Below the pieces are notes generated by a model. It did no database searches. It was not told the DNA's origin and saw only the letters and a program-made list of their open reading frames with translations. From Acinetobacter sp. ANC 4558 (GTDB lineage: Bacteria; Pseudomonadota; Gammaproteobacteria; Pseudomonadales; Moraxellaceae): a stretch of DNA of 64,000 bases. Numbering within the stretch: position 1 is the stretch's first letter; each line of letters opens with the position of its first letter. This document shows, piece after piece, positions 17,843-27,654 of the stretch. The translations under genes and the position numbers were made by a program. Where the stretch lies: NCBI RefSeq assembly GCF_002135375.1, contig NZ_NEGH01000001.1, positions 62,001 through 126,000 on the forward strand, given 5' to 3'.

Positions 17843-18637
17843 ATGAATTATCAATATTTGCAATTAGAACAAAATAACCAAGTCATGACGATTTGGATTA
17901 ATCGTGCCGAAATGCATAATGCATTTAATACCGATGTTATTCATGAACTTGATACCTGTTTTCAAGTACTTCATCACAATGACGAAATTCGTGTTGTCAT
18001 TTTGGCGGGGAGAGGAAAAAATTTTTCAGCAGGTGCAGATTTAAACTGGATGAAACAAGCAGGTTCTGCCTCTCAAGATGAAAATGAAGCAGATGCATTA
18101 AAGCTTGCCCATATGTTACATCGCCTAGCAACCTTAAAACAACCGACTATCGCACGCGTTCAAGGTATTGCTTTTGGTGGTGGAATGGGACTTGCATCTG
18201 CCTGTGACATTTGTATTGCCAGTACTGAAGCAAAGTTTGCCACATCTGAAGTCCGCTTAGGTTTAGCACCTTCAACCATAAGCCCATATGTTATTCGTGC
18301 AATTGGTGCACGCCAAGCATCCCGTTATTTTTTAACGGCTGAACATATTTCAGCAGAACAAGCCAAATCTATGGGTTTAGTTCATGAGGTAACAGCGCCC
18401 AATGATCTTGATACAACTATAACAAAAATTGTGGACAATCTATTAATGGGTGCGCCGTTTGCACAAAGTGCCTCAAAACAATTAATTCAAATAGTTGATC
18501 TACAAGAAGTTACTGATGAGTTAATGCTCAAAACAGCACAACATATTGCCCATATCCGCCAAGGAAGTGAAGCAAAAAATGGATTGAATGCTTTTCTGAA
18601 TAAACAACGCCCTGCTTGGATTAATGCAACGGCATAA
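17843..18637 (+). CDS. liuC: 3-methylglutaconyl-CoA hydratase (enoyl-CoA hydratase family)
   Basis: A 264-residue crotonase-fold enzyme. The oxyanion loops are GKNFSAGADLNWMK near residue 60 and IAFGGGMGLASACDICIAS near 110, and LGLAPSTISPYVIRAIG follows, a variant seen in methylglutaconyl-CoA hydratases. It hydrates 3-methylglutaconyl-CoA to HMG-CoA. ATG 17843 is preceded by AAGAGGTG; an in-frame ATG at 17789 overlapping liuB has no site and is rejected. Its position between liuB and liuD fixes the role better than the sequence alone. Confidence 0.9.
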   Translation: MNYQYLQLEQNNQVMTIWINRAEMHNAFNTDVIHELDTCFQVLHHNDEIRVVILAGRGKNFSAGADLNWMKQAGSASQDENEADALKLAHMLHRLATLKQPTIARVQGIAFGGGMGLASACDICIASTEAKFATSEVRLGLAPSTISPYVIRAIGARQASRYFLTAEHISAEQAKSMGLVHEVTAPNDLDTTITKIVDNLLMGAPFAQSASKQLIQIVDLQEVTDELMLKTAQHIAHIRQGSEAKNGLNAFLNKQRPAWINATA

Positions 18638-18655
18638 CAATAAAGGATTTTGACA

Positions 18656-20650
18656 ATGTTTGAAAAAATATTAATTGCCAACCGTGGTGAAATTGCTTGT
18701 CGCGTGATTCGTACTGCAAAGAAACTAGGAATTAGCACCGTTGCTGTATATTCAGATGCAGATGCAAATGCACAACATGTCAAACTTGCAGATGAAGCGA
18801 TTTATATTGGTGCATCTCCAGCATCACAAAGTTATTTACAAATTGACCGAATTATTGAAGCTGCACGTTTAACGGGTGCACAAGCCATCCATCCAGGATA
18901 TGGTTTTTTATCTGAAAATGATCAATTTGCACGTGCATGTCAGCAAAATCAAATTGTCTTTATTGGACCTCCTGTAGATGCTATTTTAGCAATGGGCTTA
19001 AAAGCAACGTCAAAAGTTTTAATGGAAAAAGCAGGTGTTCCACTGACACCTGGTTACCATGGTACCCATCAAGATCCTGATTTTTTAAAACAGCAAGCCG
19101 ATAAAATTGGCTACCCTGTTTTAATTAAGGCAAGTGCAGGTGGTGGTGGTAAAGGCATGCGTTTAGTTGAAGATGGTGAGTCATTCTTCAGTCATTTAGC
19201 CTCATGTAAAAGTGAAGCACGTGCAAGTTTTGGTAATGATGATGTTTTAATTGAACGCTATGTAATTCAACCACGCCATATTGAAGTACAAGTTTTTGGT
19301 GATATGCATGGAAATTATGTGCATTTTTTTGAACGTGATTGTTCTGTTCAACGTCGCCATCAAAAAGTATTAGAAGAAGCCCCTGCTCCTCATATGCCTG
19401 AAGATAAGTTAGAAGCCATGCGTCAAGCAGCAATTAATGCCGCACGTGCAGTCAACTATGTGGGTGCAGGTACCGTTGAGTTCATTGTTGAACAAAATGG
19501 TACTGCCTACTTTATGGAAATGAATACACGTTTACAAGTTGAACATCCTGTCACTGAAATGATTACAGGAGAAGACCTTGTAGAATGGCAGCTCCGTGTT
19601 GCTTTTGGCGAACCCTTACCAAAACAACAACATGAATTACGTATCAATGGACATGCCCTAGAAGCACGTGTGTATGCGGAACAACCTGAAAATGGATTTT
19701 TACCAGCTATTGGTCAAATTACTTATTTAAAATATCCGCAGCAAAATGACCGTGTGCGTGTTGATAGCGGAATTATTGAAGGCGATGAAATTAGCACCTT
19801 CTATGATCCCATGATTGCCAAATTAATTGTATGGGCAGAAAATCGCGATGCCGCATTAATTCAAATGCATCATGCACTAGAACAATTTCATGTTGATGGT
19901 TTAGGCAATAACATTGCATTTTTAGACCGTTTGGTTTGTTGTCAATCTTTTAAAAATGCAGACTTAGATACCAATCTGATTCAACGTGAAGAAAACTTTC
20001 TTTTGCCCTCTAAAGCAAGTTTAACCACCGAACAAGCCATTAGTGCGGGTGTAGTTGAGTTACTTTGTCGACTTGAAAAAATTCAACACACACATTCTCC
20101 TGTATGGAGCACACACCCATTCTGGCGTTTAAATCAATCAAGTAGCTATTTAGTTTCTCTCATTTATAGTGACCAAACGTTACAAATACATTTTAACCTA
20201 CATGCCGATGGTATTTGGGCAACCTTGAATCATGAAAAAGTTCATCTTCAAGCAAAATTGCTCGATCAACACACAGTACAAATAAAATTTGCAAATCAAA
20301 AATTCAATTTATCATTCAATCAAACAGAGCAAGGAATTACCTTATTCCAAAAAGGGCAAAGTTATAAATTTAGCTATGTTGAAACAAAGTTCAATCAAAC
20401 AGATGATGAAAATACTGAAAATAACCTGATCGCCCCGATGCCTGGTGTAATTACTCAAGTTCTAGTGAACTCCAAAGATATGGTCAAAAAGAATGACGTG
20501 CTCATGACATTGGAAGCCATGAAAATTGAATATTCTATTCGGGCGCCTTATGACGGGATTGTAACGAATGCTTATTATCAGCATGGAGATCAAGTTAAAT
20601 CTGGTGACAAACTCATTGAACTACAACCAATGACGGAGAATGTAGCATGA
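18656..20650 (+). CDS. liuD: Methylcrotonyl-CoA carboxylase, biotin (alpha) subunit
   Basis: A 664-residue biotin-dependent carboxylase subunit. The order is biotin carboxylase N domain (KILIANRGEIACRV), ATP-grasp with KASAGGGGKGMRLVED near residue 160 and the carboxylase signature EMNTRLQVEHPVTE near 288, a linker, and a C-terminal biotinyl domain with EAMKIE, where Lys623 takes biotin. It loads CO2 onto biotin for LiuB. ATG 18656 follows AAAGGA; a TTG two codons earlier is less likely. Its TGA overlaps the ATG of liuE (ATGA), implying translational coupling. Confidence 0.93.
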   Translation: MFEKILIANRGEIACRVIRTAKKLGISTVAVYSDADANAQHVKLADEAIYIGASPASQSYLQIDRIIEAARLTGAQAIHPGYGFLSENDQFARACQQNQIVFIGPPVDAILAMGLKATSKVLMEKAGVPLTPGYHGTHQDPDFLKQQADKIGYPVLIKASAGGGGKGMRLVEDGESFFSHLASCKSEARASFGNDDVLIERYVIQPRHIEVQVFGDMHGNYVHFFERDCSVQRRHQKVLEEAPAPHMPEDKLEAMRQAAINAARAVNYVGAGTVEFIVEQNGTAYFMEMNTRLQVEHPVTEMITGEDLVEWQLRVAFGEPLPKQQHELRINGHALEARVYAEQPENGFLPAIGQITYLKYPQQNDRVRVDSGIIEGDEISTFYDPMIAKLIVWAENRDAALIQMHHALEQFHVDGLGNNIAFLDRLVCCQSFKNADLDTNLIQREENFLLPSKASLTTEQAISAGVVELLCRLEKIQHTHSPVWSTHPFWRLNQSSSYLVSLIYSDQTLQIHFNLHADGIWATLNHEKVHLQAKLLDQHTVQIKFANQKFNLSFNQTEQGITLFQKGQSYKFSYVETKFNQTDDENTENNLIAPMPGVITQVLVNSKDMVKKNDVLMTLEAMKIEYSIRAPYDGIVTNAYYQHGDQVKSGDKLIELQPMTENVA

Positions 20651-21537
20651 ATGACTTTGTCAAAATTGTTGAAGTTGGACCACGAGATGGGCTACAAAAT
20701 GAAAAGCAGCCTTTAAGTTTAGTGCAACGTGAAAATCTCATTCTAGATTTAATGCAAGCTGGATTATCAGCAATTGAGGTCGGCTCTTGCGTATCGGCAA
20801 AATGGGTACCACAAATGGCCGATAGTGATCTTCTTTTTGCAAATTTACCTAAAAACCCAAATATACAACTGAGTTTGCTCACACCGAATGTAAAGGGATT
20901 TGAATCAGCCTTAGCTGTTGGCTGTACTGAAGTTGCAATTTTTACTGCGGCATCTGAAAGCTTTACTCAAAAGAATATTAATTGTTCTATTCAAGAAAGC
21001 TTAGCAAAATTTAAAGATGTTATCGATATGGCCAAAGCAAATCACGTTAAAGTTCGTGGTTATGTTTCTTGCATTATTGATTGTCCTTATGAAGGTGCAA
21101 TTTCACCTCATAAAGTCCTTAAAGTTACGCAATCACTACTTGATATGGGATGTTATGAGGTTTCTTTGGGCGAAACGATTGGTACTGCAACGCCAAATCG
21201 GGTTAAACAATTATTAGATGTGTGCCTTGCTGAAATAGATACTCAAAAACTCGCTGGGCACTTTCATAATACCTATGGCATGGCAATTGCGAATATTTAT
21301 CAAGCACTTCTACAAGGTATTCGTACTTTTGATGCATCTATTTCAGGTTTAGGTGGCTGTCCTTATGCAAAAGGTGCATCAGGAAATGTGGCGACTGAAG
21401 ATTTATATTATTTACTTTCTCAAATGGGATTTGAAACCGGTATTCAAGTCGATGCTTTAATGCAAGCCAGCCGAAATATTAGTCAAGCATTACAACGTAA
21501 AAATATATCTCATTATGCCAATGCATATTGGCAATAG
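20647..21537 (+). CDS. liuE: Hydroxymethylglutaryl-CoA lyase
   Basis: A 296-residue TIM-barrel lyase cleaving HMG-CoA to acetyl-CoA and acetoacetate. Seen are VGPRDGLQNEK near residue 10 (substrate-binding Arg-Asp), SVKEIN-equivalent ESFTQKNINCS near 103, GHFHNTYGMA near 200 (metal-binding His pair) and GLGGCPYAKGASGNVATED near 237, which holds the catalytic cysteine loop GGCPYA. It starts inside the liuD stop codon (ATGA). It provides the acetoacetate used by the CoA-transferase subunits downstream. Confidence 0.94.
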   Translation: MNDFVKIVEVGPRDGLQNEKQPLSLVQRENLILDLMQAGLSAIEVGSCVSAKWVPQMADSDLLFANLPKNPNIQLSLLTPNVKGFESALAVGCTEVAIFTAASESFTQKNINCSIQESLAKFKDVIDMAKANHVKVRGYVSCIIDCPYEGAISPHKVLKVTQSLLDMGCYEVSLGETIGTATPNRVKQLLDVCLAEIDTQKLAGHFHNTYGMAIANIYQALLQGIRTFDASISGLGGCPYAKGASGNVATEDLYYLLSQMGFETGIQVDALMQASRNISQALQRKNISHYANAYWQ

Positions 21538-21603
21538 CAGAGCGGTTTTACACATTTCCACTGATAAAAATAGAATGTACTTTAAGGATTGAGGAAAATA
21601 AGG

Positions 21604-22305
21604 ATGAATAAAGTCTTTTCCAGTGCAGAACAGGCATTAATTGATATTGTTGCTGATCATCAAACCATTGCTGTTGGCGGCTTTGGACTCTGTGGTATTC
21701 CTGAAGCACTCATTAATGCCTTAAAAAATACTGGTGTCAAAAATCTGACCTGTATTTCAAATAATGCAGGCGTGGATGATTTTGGTTTAGGTAAACTCCT
21801 ACATACCAAACAAATTAAAAAAATGATCTCTTCATATGTTGGAGAAAATAAGGAATTTGAACGTCAATTCCTCAATGGTGAGCTTGAAGTCGAGCTTACG
21901 CCTCAAGGAACCTTAGCTGAAAAATTACGTTCAGGCGGTGCAGGTATTCCTGCCTTTTTTACCCGAACTGGCGTTGGAACATTCGTTGCTGATGGTAAAG
22001 AAATTCGTGAGTTTAATGGTCAAGATTATATTTTAGAACATGCACTCACCGCAGATGTTGCATTAATAAAAGCATATAAGGCAGATAAAGCAGGCAACTT
22101 AATTTTCCGTAAAACTGCTCGAAATTTTAATCCTGAATGTGCGATGGCTGGAAAAATCACCATTGCTGAAGTAGAACACATTGTCGATATTGGTGAGCTA
22201 GATCCTGATGAAATTCATTTACCTGGAATTTATATTCACCGAATTATCTTGAATGCAACCCCTGAAAAACGTATTGAACAAATGACATTAAAGGCGGAGG
22301 GATAA
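21604..22305 (+). CDS. scoA: 3-oxoacid CoA-transferase subunit A
   Basis: A 233-residue family I CoA-transferase alpha subunit. It has the glycine-rich [13 protein letters not shown] near residue 24, [15 protein letters not shown] and the [18 protein letters not shown] loop. With subunit B it moves CoA from succinyl-CoA (or acyl-CoA) to acetoacetate. ATG 21604 fits the conserved start, with GAGG 9 bases upstream. The 66-base gap after liuE keeps it in the operon. Whether the donor is succinyl-CoA (ScoAB) or acetyl-CoA (AtoDA) cannot be told from sequence. Confidence 0.88.
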   Translation: MNKVFSSAEQALIDIVADHQTIAVGGFGLCGIPEALINALKNTGVKNLTCISNNAGVDDFGLGKLLHTKQIKKMISSYVGENKEFERQFLNGELEVELTPQGTLAEKLRSGGAGIPAFFTRTGVGTFVADGKEIREFNGQDYILEHALTADVALIKAYKADKAGNLIFRKTARNFNPECAMAGKITIAEVEHIVDIGELDPDEIHLPGIYIHRIILNATPEKRIEQMTLKAEG

Positions 22306-22308
22306 AGC

Positions 22309-22950
22309 ATGGCTTGGACACGTAATGAGATGGCACAGCGTGCTGCCCTCGAACTTGAAGATGGTTTTTATGTCAATTTAGGCATTGGTTTACCCACTTT
22401 GGTGGCGAATTTCCTCCCAGCAGGTGTTGATGTTTGGCTGCAGTCTGAAAATGGTTTATTGGGTATTGATGAATTTCCAACTCAAGATACCGTAGATGCT
22501 GACCTGATTAATGCAGGGAAACAAACAGTTACTGCACGTTCTGGCGCAGCATTTTTTTCTAGCTCAGAATCCTTTGCCATGATTCGTGGCGGACATATCA
22601 ATATTGCTATTTTAGGTGCAATGGAAGTTTCAGAGTCAGGTGATTTAGCCAATTGGATGATTCCTGGGAAAAAAGTCAAAGGTATGGGGGGGGCAATGGA
22701 TTTGGTTGCTGGAGTGCAAAAAGTTGTAGTATTAATGGAACACTGTGCCAAAGATGGCAGTGCTAAAATTGTGCCAAACTGCACGTTACCATTGACTGGC
22801 AAAGGCGTCGTAAACCGCATTATTACAGATTTAGGCGTAATGGATATTAGCCCAGAAGGCGTCCAACTCATTGAACTTGCTAGCGGTGTGAGTCTTGATG
22901 AGATTCAAGCGGTGACCGGGATAAAGTTAATTCTTAGCAACTTAAAGTAA
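22309..22950 (+). CDS. scoB: 3-oxoacid CoA-transferase subunit B
   Basis: A 213-residue beta subunit of the CoA-transferase. Residues 45-54 contain the SENGLLG motif, whose glutamate forms the covalent CoA thioester. Other signatures are the early [13 protein letters not shown] and the later [14 protein letters not shown] and [14 protein letters not shown]. It is separated by 3 bases from subunit A. This is the last gene of the liu operon, followed by a strong terminator. Together the two subunits let the cell use the acetoacetate from leucine as acetyl-CoA after thiolysis. Confidence 0.9.
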   Translation: MAWTRNEMAQRAALELEDGFYVNLGIGLPTLVANFLPAGVDVWLQSENGLLGIDEFPTQDTVDADLINAGKQTVTARSGAAFFSSSESFAMIRGGHINIAILGAMEVSESGDLANWMIPGKKVKGMGGAMDLVAGVQKVVVLMEHCAKDGSAKIVPNCTLPLTGKGVVNRIITDLGVMDISPEGVQLIELASGVSLDEIQAVTGIKLILSNLK

Positions 22951-22986
22951 CACAGAATTAAATCGTTAGATTTCAAATAATCAAGC

Positions 22987-23027
22987 GTTGCAAAAGTGCT
23001 ATGAATCTCACTTTTGCAACTGTTTTA
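22987..23027 (+). terminator. Terminator of the liu operon
   Basis: GTTGCAAAAGTG (22987-22998) and CACTTTTGCAAC (23009-23020) form a perfect 12-bp stem with a 10-base loop, followed by TGTTTTAT. Confidence 0.85.
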
Positions 23028-23074
23028 TAAAAATATATTATGTATGAATTAAATACGTCAACATTCAAATAAAA

Positions 23075-24304
23075 TTAGAACTGCCCTTGCTCTACTCGCT
23101 CTTGCATCACCTTCTTTAAACTGATCCGAGGGAAAGTAAACCACAGTATAATAAAAGTGAAACAAATCAAGCTATATGCCCAGATATGAAAATATTCATA
23201 AAGCACCCGTCCTAACTCTAAAAATATAAAAAAGCTCAACATTAACAATACTGAAACTGCTGCTGCAACTGTACCTTTTGCAACCTCCGAAGACATTAAA
23301 GCAAATCTATAAATCACAGAAAAACTCATTCCTTCACCAAAACTAATGAAGGTCATTCCTAAAATGAGGCAAATAATAAAATATTCTTGCCAAATCGCAC
23401 CGAACATCAAAATCAATGTTCCAATTAACATAAGAGGTAAGCCCAGTAAAACTGTTTTTCCTAAAGGTAGGCGATCTATAATTTTAAGTAAAACGATATT
23501 TCCAGCAATTAATCCACCTAAAACTGGAAATTGTGCCAGACCATATTGCATGCTTGTTAAGCCCAAATATTCAACCAACATTACTGGTGAAAGTGCAATC
23601 CATAACATGAGAGGCATACTAATGAGGGGTAAGGCACAGGTAAGCGCTAAGAATTTTTTATTTTTAAATACTTGCTTAAAATCTTCAAGTATATAAATTA
23701 ACGGTTTCTTTGGAATACTTTTCTTTGTTTCGGGCATTTTTGCTTTCAACCCAAACCAACTCATTAAAGTCAGTACCGCAATACCAATAAATCCCCAATG
23801 CCATGAAATATGATCAATCATAAAAGCCCCTAATACAGGACCTAACAAAGGTGCAAGTAAAGAAACGTTTGCCATTAAAGCCATCACTTTAATTGCATCT
23901 CGTTCATCAAAGGTTTCTTGAATTGCCGCATACCCGACGGCTGTAATGACAGATAATCCAAATCCTTGCAAAAATCTCAGTGCTAAAAAACTTTCTATAT
24001 TTGTTGTTAATAAAATTAATAAGCACATCAGTGCAAAAAATAAAACACCATTTAAAAGTACTTTTTTACGACCAAATCGATCTGATAACGGACCTAAAAG
24101 CCATGCAACACAAGCACCACCGAGTAAGTAAAATGACATTGAAGAAGGTGCCCAAGAGCTACTTACACCAAAATCATGGGTAATTGCCAACATTGCTGGC
24201 TGTACTAAATCGTTACCGATATAAACTGAAAACTCAAATAAAACCAATGCTAAAGGAAACATAAATGTGGCACGGTTAAGCTTGACTGTTTGTGTACTTG
24301 ACAT
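23075..24304 (-). CDS. craA: MFS drug efflux pump CraA/MdfA type
   Basis: A 409-residue, 12-helix drug:H+ antiporter. The first helix VLFEFSVYIGNDLVQPAML carries the acidic pair Glu24 and Asp32 that corresponds to Glu26/Asp34 of MdfA. Motif A is GPLSDRFGRKKV and motif C is SLLAPLLGPVLGA near residue 148. Length and sequence closely match CraA, the intrinsic chloramphenicol pump of Acinetobacter baumannii. It is convergent with the liu operon and has no linked regulator. The resistance range in this species is not shown by the sequence. Confidence 0.88.
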   Translation of the reverse strand: MSSTQTVKLNRATFMFPLALVLFEFSVYIGNDLVQPAMLAITHDFGVSSSWAPSSMSFYLLGGACVAWLLGPLSDRFGRKKVLLNGVLFFALMCLLILLTTNIESFLALRFLQGFGLSVITAVGYAAIQETFDERDAIKVMALMANVSLLAPLLGPVLGAFMIDHISWHWGFIGIAVLTLMSWFGLKAKMPETKKSIPKKPLIYILEDFKQVFKNKKFLALTCALPLISMPLMLWIALSPVMLVEYLGLTSMQYGLAQFPVLGGLIAGNIVLLKIIDRLPLGKTVLLGLPLMLIGTLILMFGAIWQEYFIICLILGMTFISFGEGMSFSVIYRFALMSSEVAKGTVAAAVSVLLMLSFFIFLELGRVLYEYFHIWAYSLICFTFIILWFTFPRISLKKVMQERVEQGQF

Positions 24305-24672
24305 GATGGACTACATTTATTGAATCATTTATTAGCTGAAAATTAGTTACTTAATTATCAACGTAAAACTGAAATTCGGAGAGAGGAAAAGTTCAAAAGC
24401 AACTTAAATGAATTATACAGGACGATAAAGAAAAACTTTTATTTCACGATACATTCTTAATACAATTTCACATTATTATATAAGCTTTTTAAAATAATTG
24501 ATAAAAATAGATCTTAAACTAATATTCGCTTATTCATTTAAGGTCACTTTGAAAAATAAAGCTCCCTAATTCACAACATTCACTCACATCAGAAAATAAA
24601 AAAATAAGTTCTGAATTTTTTAACAGAAGAATAAGCAAATAAAATTCATACTTATTCTTCTCATTCAATGAA
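24305..24672. other. AT-rich intergenic gap between craA and the HD-domain gene
   Basis: About 370 bases without a credible gene. The left part must hold the craA promoter (minus strand). The right end holds the terminator of the HD-domain gene described separately. No repeats, tRNA or conserved RNA could be recognised. Confidence 0.6.
24626..24660 (-). terminator. Hairpin after the HD-domain gene
   Basis: GAAGAATAAG (24626-24635) and CTTATTCTTC (24651-24660) form a perfect 10-bp stem; on the minus strand it is followed by TGTTAAAAAATTC, so the T tract is poor. Plausible terminator. Confidence 0.5.
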
Positions 24673-25311
24673 CTAAGAATTCCACTTAGAATTACGAATA
24701 ATCGAGCAAAAATTCATTGCTTGAAAATGATTCTCTTTATCTTGAATCACATTAGCCTTAACATTCCCAAAAGTAGTCTCTGGTTTAAATTTAATACCAT
24801 CATAAAAGCTTTGAATAATAGCTTCTTTAAAGTTTTTTTCACGTGGATATTGAGTTAACACACTTTCACGCTCTTGATCTGAGTATTCATCATATTTCAT
24901 TCCTAAAACATCCATTTCCACACCCGCAGTCACCATGGCAATTTCAGCGGCCATAAATTCAGGAATTCCTGGTGTCGTATGCAGTGCAATTGCTGTCCAA
25001 ACCTTATCAATATCCGTTTGTTCAAAATGATGACTGCGCATAAAATCTGCTGCAGCATTTGCACCATCAACTTCAAATCTTTTATCACAGCTACAATATT
25101 GTTGGGTGAGTCCCATATCATGGAACATACAACTGATATAAAGAAGTTCATGATCAACTTGAATATTTTTACGTGATGCTGCTAAAGCTCCCCAGTAATA
25201 AACACGACTTGAATGATTAAATAACAACTCAGTTTCCGTGTCTCTTACCAATTCAGTGACCTCTTTTATCAGTGCTGTATTGGGTAAATAAAGTGCTATT
25301 GAATGATTCAT
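24673..25311 (-). CDS. HD-domain phosphohydrolase-like protein
   Basis: A 212-residue protein of the HD superfamily. Metal ligands are suggested by His33 (NHSSRVYYW), the HD pair in CMFHDMGL near residue 63, and a later His in IALHTTPGIP near 112. It resembles the cyanamide-hydratase/uncharacterised HD branch rather than a nucleotide-signalling enzyme. The substrate is unknown. ATG 25311 has AGGAG at good spacing. It is divergent from a GlxA-type regulator with 116 bases between, so that regulator probably controls it. Confidence 0.8.
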   Translation of the reverse strand: MNHSIALYLPNTALIKEVTELVRDTETELLFNHSSRVYYWGALAASRKNIQVDHELLYISCMFHDMGLTQQYCSCDKRFEVDGANAAADFMRSHHFEQTDIDKVWTAIALHTTPGIPEFMAAEIAMVTAGVEMDVLGMKYDEYSDQERESVLTQYPREKNFKEAIIQSFYDGIKFKPETTFGNVKANVIQDKENHFQAMNFCSIIRNSKWNS

Positions 25312-25427
25312 TGGTGATAACTCCTGAAAATTAAATCGTGGAGTTATGAGTTTAGAGACTATTAAATATGTCTAGTATTGATATTATAATTACATATCAG
25401 ACATTTTAATGAAAATTAGGACGTTCA

Positions 25428-26399
25428 ATGCCGAATAAAATAATTGCATTTTTTGCATTACCTGATGTTCAATTGTTGGATATGGCAGGCCCCATGGATG
25501 TTTTTTCAGAAGCAAATCGACAATTTCAAAAAAATTATTATCAAACGATTTTAATTTCACCAACTTCAGAAATTCTTCAAACAAGTTGCCATTTAAAAAT
25601 TATTCCCGATTATTCCATTTATGATGAATTACCCAATATAGATACATTGTTGGTTTCAGGTTCTCCCAATATGCCTGAAACACACGTCAATCAGGTCATT
25701 ATCGATTGGTTGATTTACATGAATCATCAAGTGAAACGCCTAGGTTCAGTTTGTACAGGCACTTTTTTATTAGCAAAAACCAATCTTTTAACAAATAAAC
25801 AAGTTACGACCCATTGGTCTGTCGCAAATCAGTTACAACAGAGATACCCTGAAATATTCGTTAATTCAGAGTCCTTTTGTCTTCAAGATGAATCTATCTA
25901 TACATCTGCTGGAGTCACTTCAGGAATTGATCTCGCTCTATACTTAGTCGAGCAAGACTTAGGTCGTGAAATTGCTCGAAAAACAGCAATGCATTTGGTC
26001 ACATTATTTAAGCGGCAAGGTTCTCAACGCCAATTTAGTGACAAATTTGGCGTTACGCCACATGGGCGTACTGTACTTAATCATTTAGAGGCTTGGGTTA
26101 CTTCACACATCAAAGAAAATATTACCGTTTTACATCTCGCAGAAAAAATTGGTATTACCCCTAGACATTTAAGTCGTATTTTTAATAAAGAGATGGGATT
26201 AAGTCCGATTAAATGGTTACAAGAAATTCGATTGAAATACGCAACTCAACTTCTAAGAGATAACACGATGTCACTTAAGAAAGTTGCGACAGAATGCGGG
26301 CTTAAAAATGAACAATCTTTAAGATCATTATTTGTGAAAAATCTTAATATGACACCTACGGAATATAAGAAAATTTATCAATATAAAATCAATGATTAG
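25428..26399 (+). CDS. GlxA-family transcriptional regulator (DJ-1/PfpI + AraC HTH)
   Basis: A 323-residue regulator. Residues 1-190 form a DJ-1/PfpI-like domain with a nucleophile-elbow cysteine (GSVCTGTFLLA, Cys109). Residues 215-318 form an AraC DNA-binding domain with two helix-turn-helix units (LAEKIGITPRHLSRIF and VATECGLKNEQSLRSLF). GlxA regulators typically sense small metabolites such as betaines or amines. ATG 25428 follows AGGACG. The divergent HD-domain gene is the most likely target. The effector is unknown. Confidence 0.9.
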   Translation: MPNKIIAFFALPDVQLLDMAGPMDVFSEANRQFQKNYYQTILISPTSEILQTSCHLKIIPDYSIYDELPNIDTLLVSGSPNMPETHVNQVIIDWLIYMNHQVKRLGSVCTGTFLLAKTNLLTNKQVTTHWSVANQLQQRYPEIFVNSESFCLQDESIYTSAGVTSGIDLALYLVEQDLGREIARKTAMHLVTLFKRQGSQRQFSDKFGVTPHGRTVLNHLEAWVTSHIKENITVLHLAEKIGITPRHLSRIFNKEMGLSPIKWLQEIRLKYATQLLRDNTMSLKKVATECGLKNEQSLRSLFVKNLNMTPTEYKKIYQYKIND

Positions 26400-26612
26400 T
26401 TTAGCCATATGGCTACTTAGCATTGTTCCAACGAAACCTAGCTCCATTTATAGTGGGTAAAATTTCATATAAAACCTTTTATTTTAAATTTCTCACTTAA
26501 GCGAACAATCAAATAGACACTGATCATCCGCTGTTTAATTTTATAGCAACGAATCACTGTTTCCACTCAAGTATAAATAAATATCAGCTTAATACGATCA
26601 ACCCATTTTATA

Positions 26613-27617
26613 TCATTTTACTTCATCAATATGAATCGTGGCTGTACGACCAGCAACAAAGGCTAAAGGATTACTAGGAACTTCATCTAATTTAATTTTT
26701 ACTGGTACACGCTGTGCTAAACGAACCCAACTAAAAGTAGGATTTACATTCGCAAGTAATCCAGAAGTTGATGTCCGTTCGCGGTCTTCAATACCAGAGG
26801 CAATTCCTTGAACATGACCTTTTAATTTTTGAGAGTCTCCCATTAATTGAACTGTAGCTGGTGCACCTAGCTTAATTTTATTTAACTTTGTTTCTTCAAA
26901 ATATCCGACAACATATAATTGTTTTCGATCTACTAATGCAGCTACAGCCTGCCCAACTTTGACATAGTTTCCTGCTTTTAACTCAAAATTAGATAAAGTT
27001 CCATTTGCAGGTGCGACAACCACAGAGCGTTTTAAATTTAGTTCAGCTAAATGTAGCTGACTTTGTGCAACATCAACCAAAGCTTTTTGCTGAAGTATAT
27101 TGGCATCTGCTTGCTCAATACTCGCTTTACGTTGTTCATATTCTGCATATGACTGTTCTCGTACCGAAAACATTTGGTCTTGTTCTTGTTTAGAAATAGC
27201 ACCATCCATTAAGTTTGAATAACGATGTGCATTTTTATCTGCTAAATTAGTATTGGCTTTCGCTTTAACTAGATCTGCCTTTGCTTGCGACAATTGAGCT
27301 TCAGCTTCAGCTAAACCTGCTTTTACTTTAAACAAATCAGCCTTTGCTTGTTCAACATCTAAAACTTGACGTGCAACATCAATTTTAAAAAGAGCCTGTC
27401 CTTTTTTTACAGTCTCATTGTCATGAACCAAAACATCGGTCACTAAACCTGATATATCAGAAGAAATCTCTATCACATCACCCCGAACTCGCCCATCTCG
27501 GGTCCAAGGTGCGGCATTGTAGTAATTCCACAAATGAACCACTGCAAAAATTGCCAACACTGTACAAATCATGATGAAGGTCGGACGGATAAGTTTTTTG
27601 AATTGTTGAGATGTCAT
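26613..27617 (-). CDS. HlyD/EmrA-type periplasmic adaptor
   Basis: A 334-residue membrane fusion protein. A single N-terminal membrane helix (residues 13-31) precedes the first lipoyl half (GLVTDVLVHDNETVKKGQ). A long alpha-hairpin rich in Ala, Lys and Gln (residues 85-195) follows, then the second lipoyl half (APANGTLSNFELKAGNYV) and beta-barrel. This is the AaeA/EmrA class. It is the last gene of a three-gene operon with a DUF1656 membrane protein and a FUSC-family protein, the layout of aromatic-acid efflux (Aae-like) systems. Confidence 0.88.
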   Translation of the reverse strand: MTSQQFKKLIRPTFIMICTVLAIFAVVHLWNYYNAAPWTRDGRVRGDVIEISSDISGLVTDVLVHDNETVKKGQALFKIDVARQVLDVEQAKADLFKVKAGLAEAEAQLSQAKADLVKAKANTNLADKNAHRYSNLMDGAISKQEQDQMFSVREQSYAEYEQRKASIEQADANILQQKALVDVAQSQLHLAELNLKRSVVVAPANGTLSNFELKAGNYVKVGQAVAALVDRKQLYVVGYFEETKLNKIKLGAPATVQLMGDSQKLKGHVQGIASGIEDRERTSTSGLLANVNPTFSWVRLAQRVPVKIKLDEVPSNPLAFVAGRTATIHIDEVK

Positions 27618-27654
27618 ATTTCATTTTCCTCATATGCCACTATCTGTAAATATC

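Noticed and set aside
26402..26415. TAGCCATATGGCTA palindrome after the GlxA gene
   Set aside because: No T tract or neighbouring promoter makes it a terminator or operator; a 14-bp palindrome alone is weak evidence.
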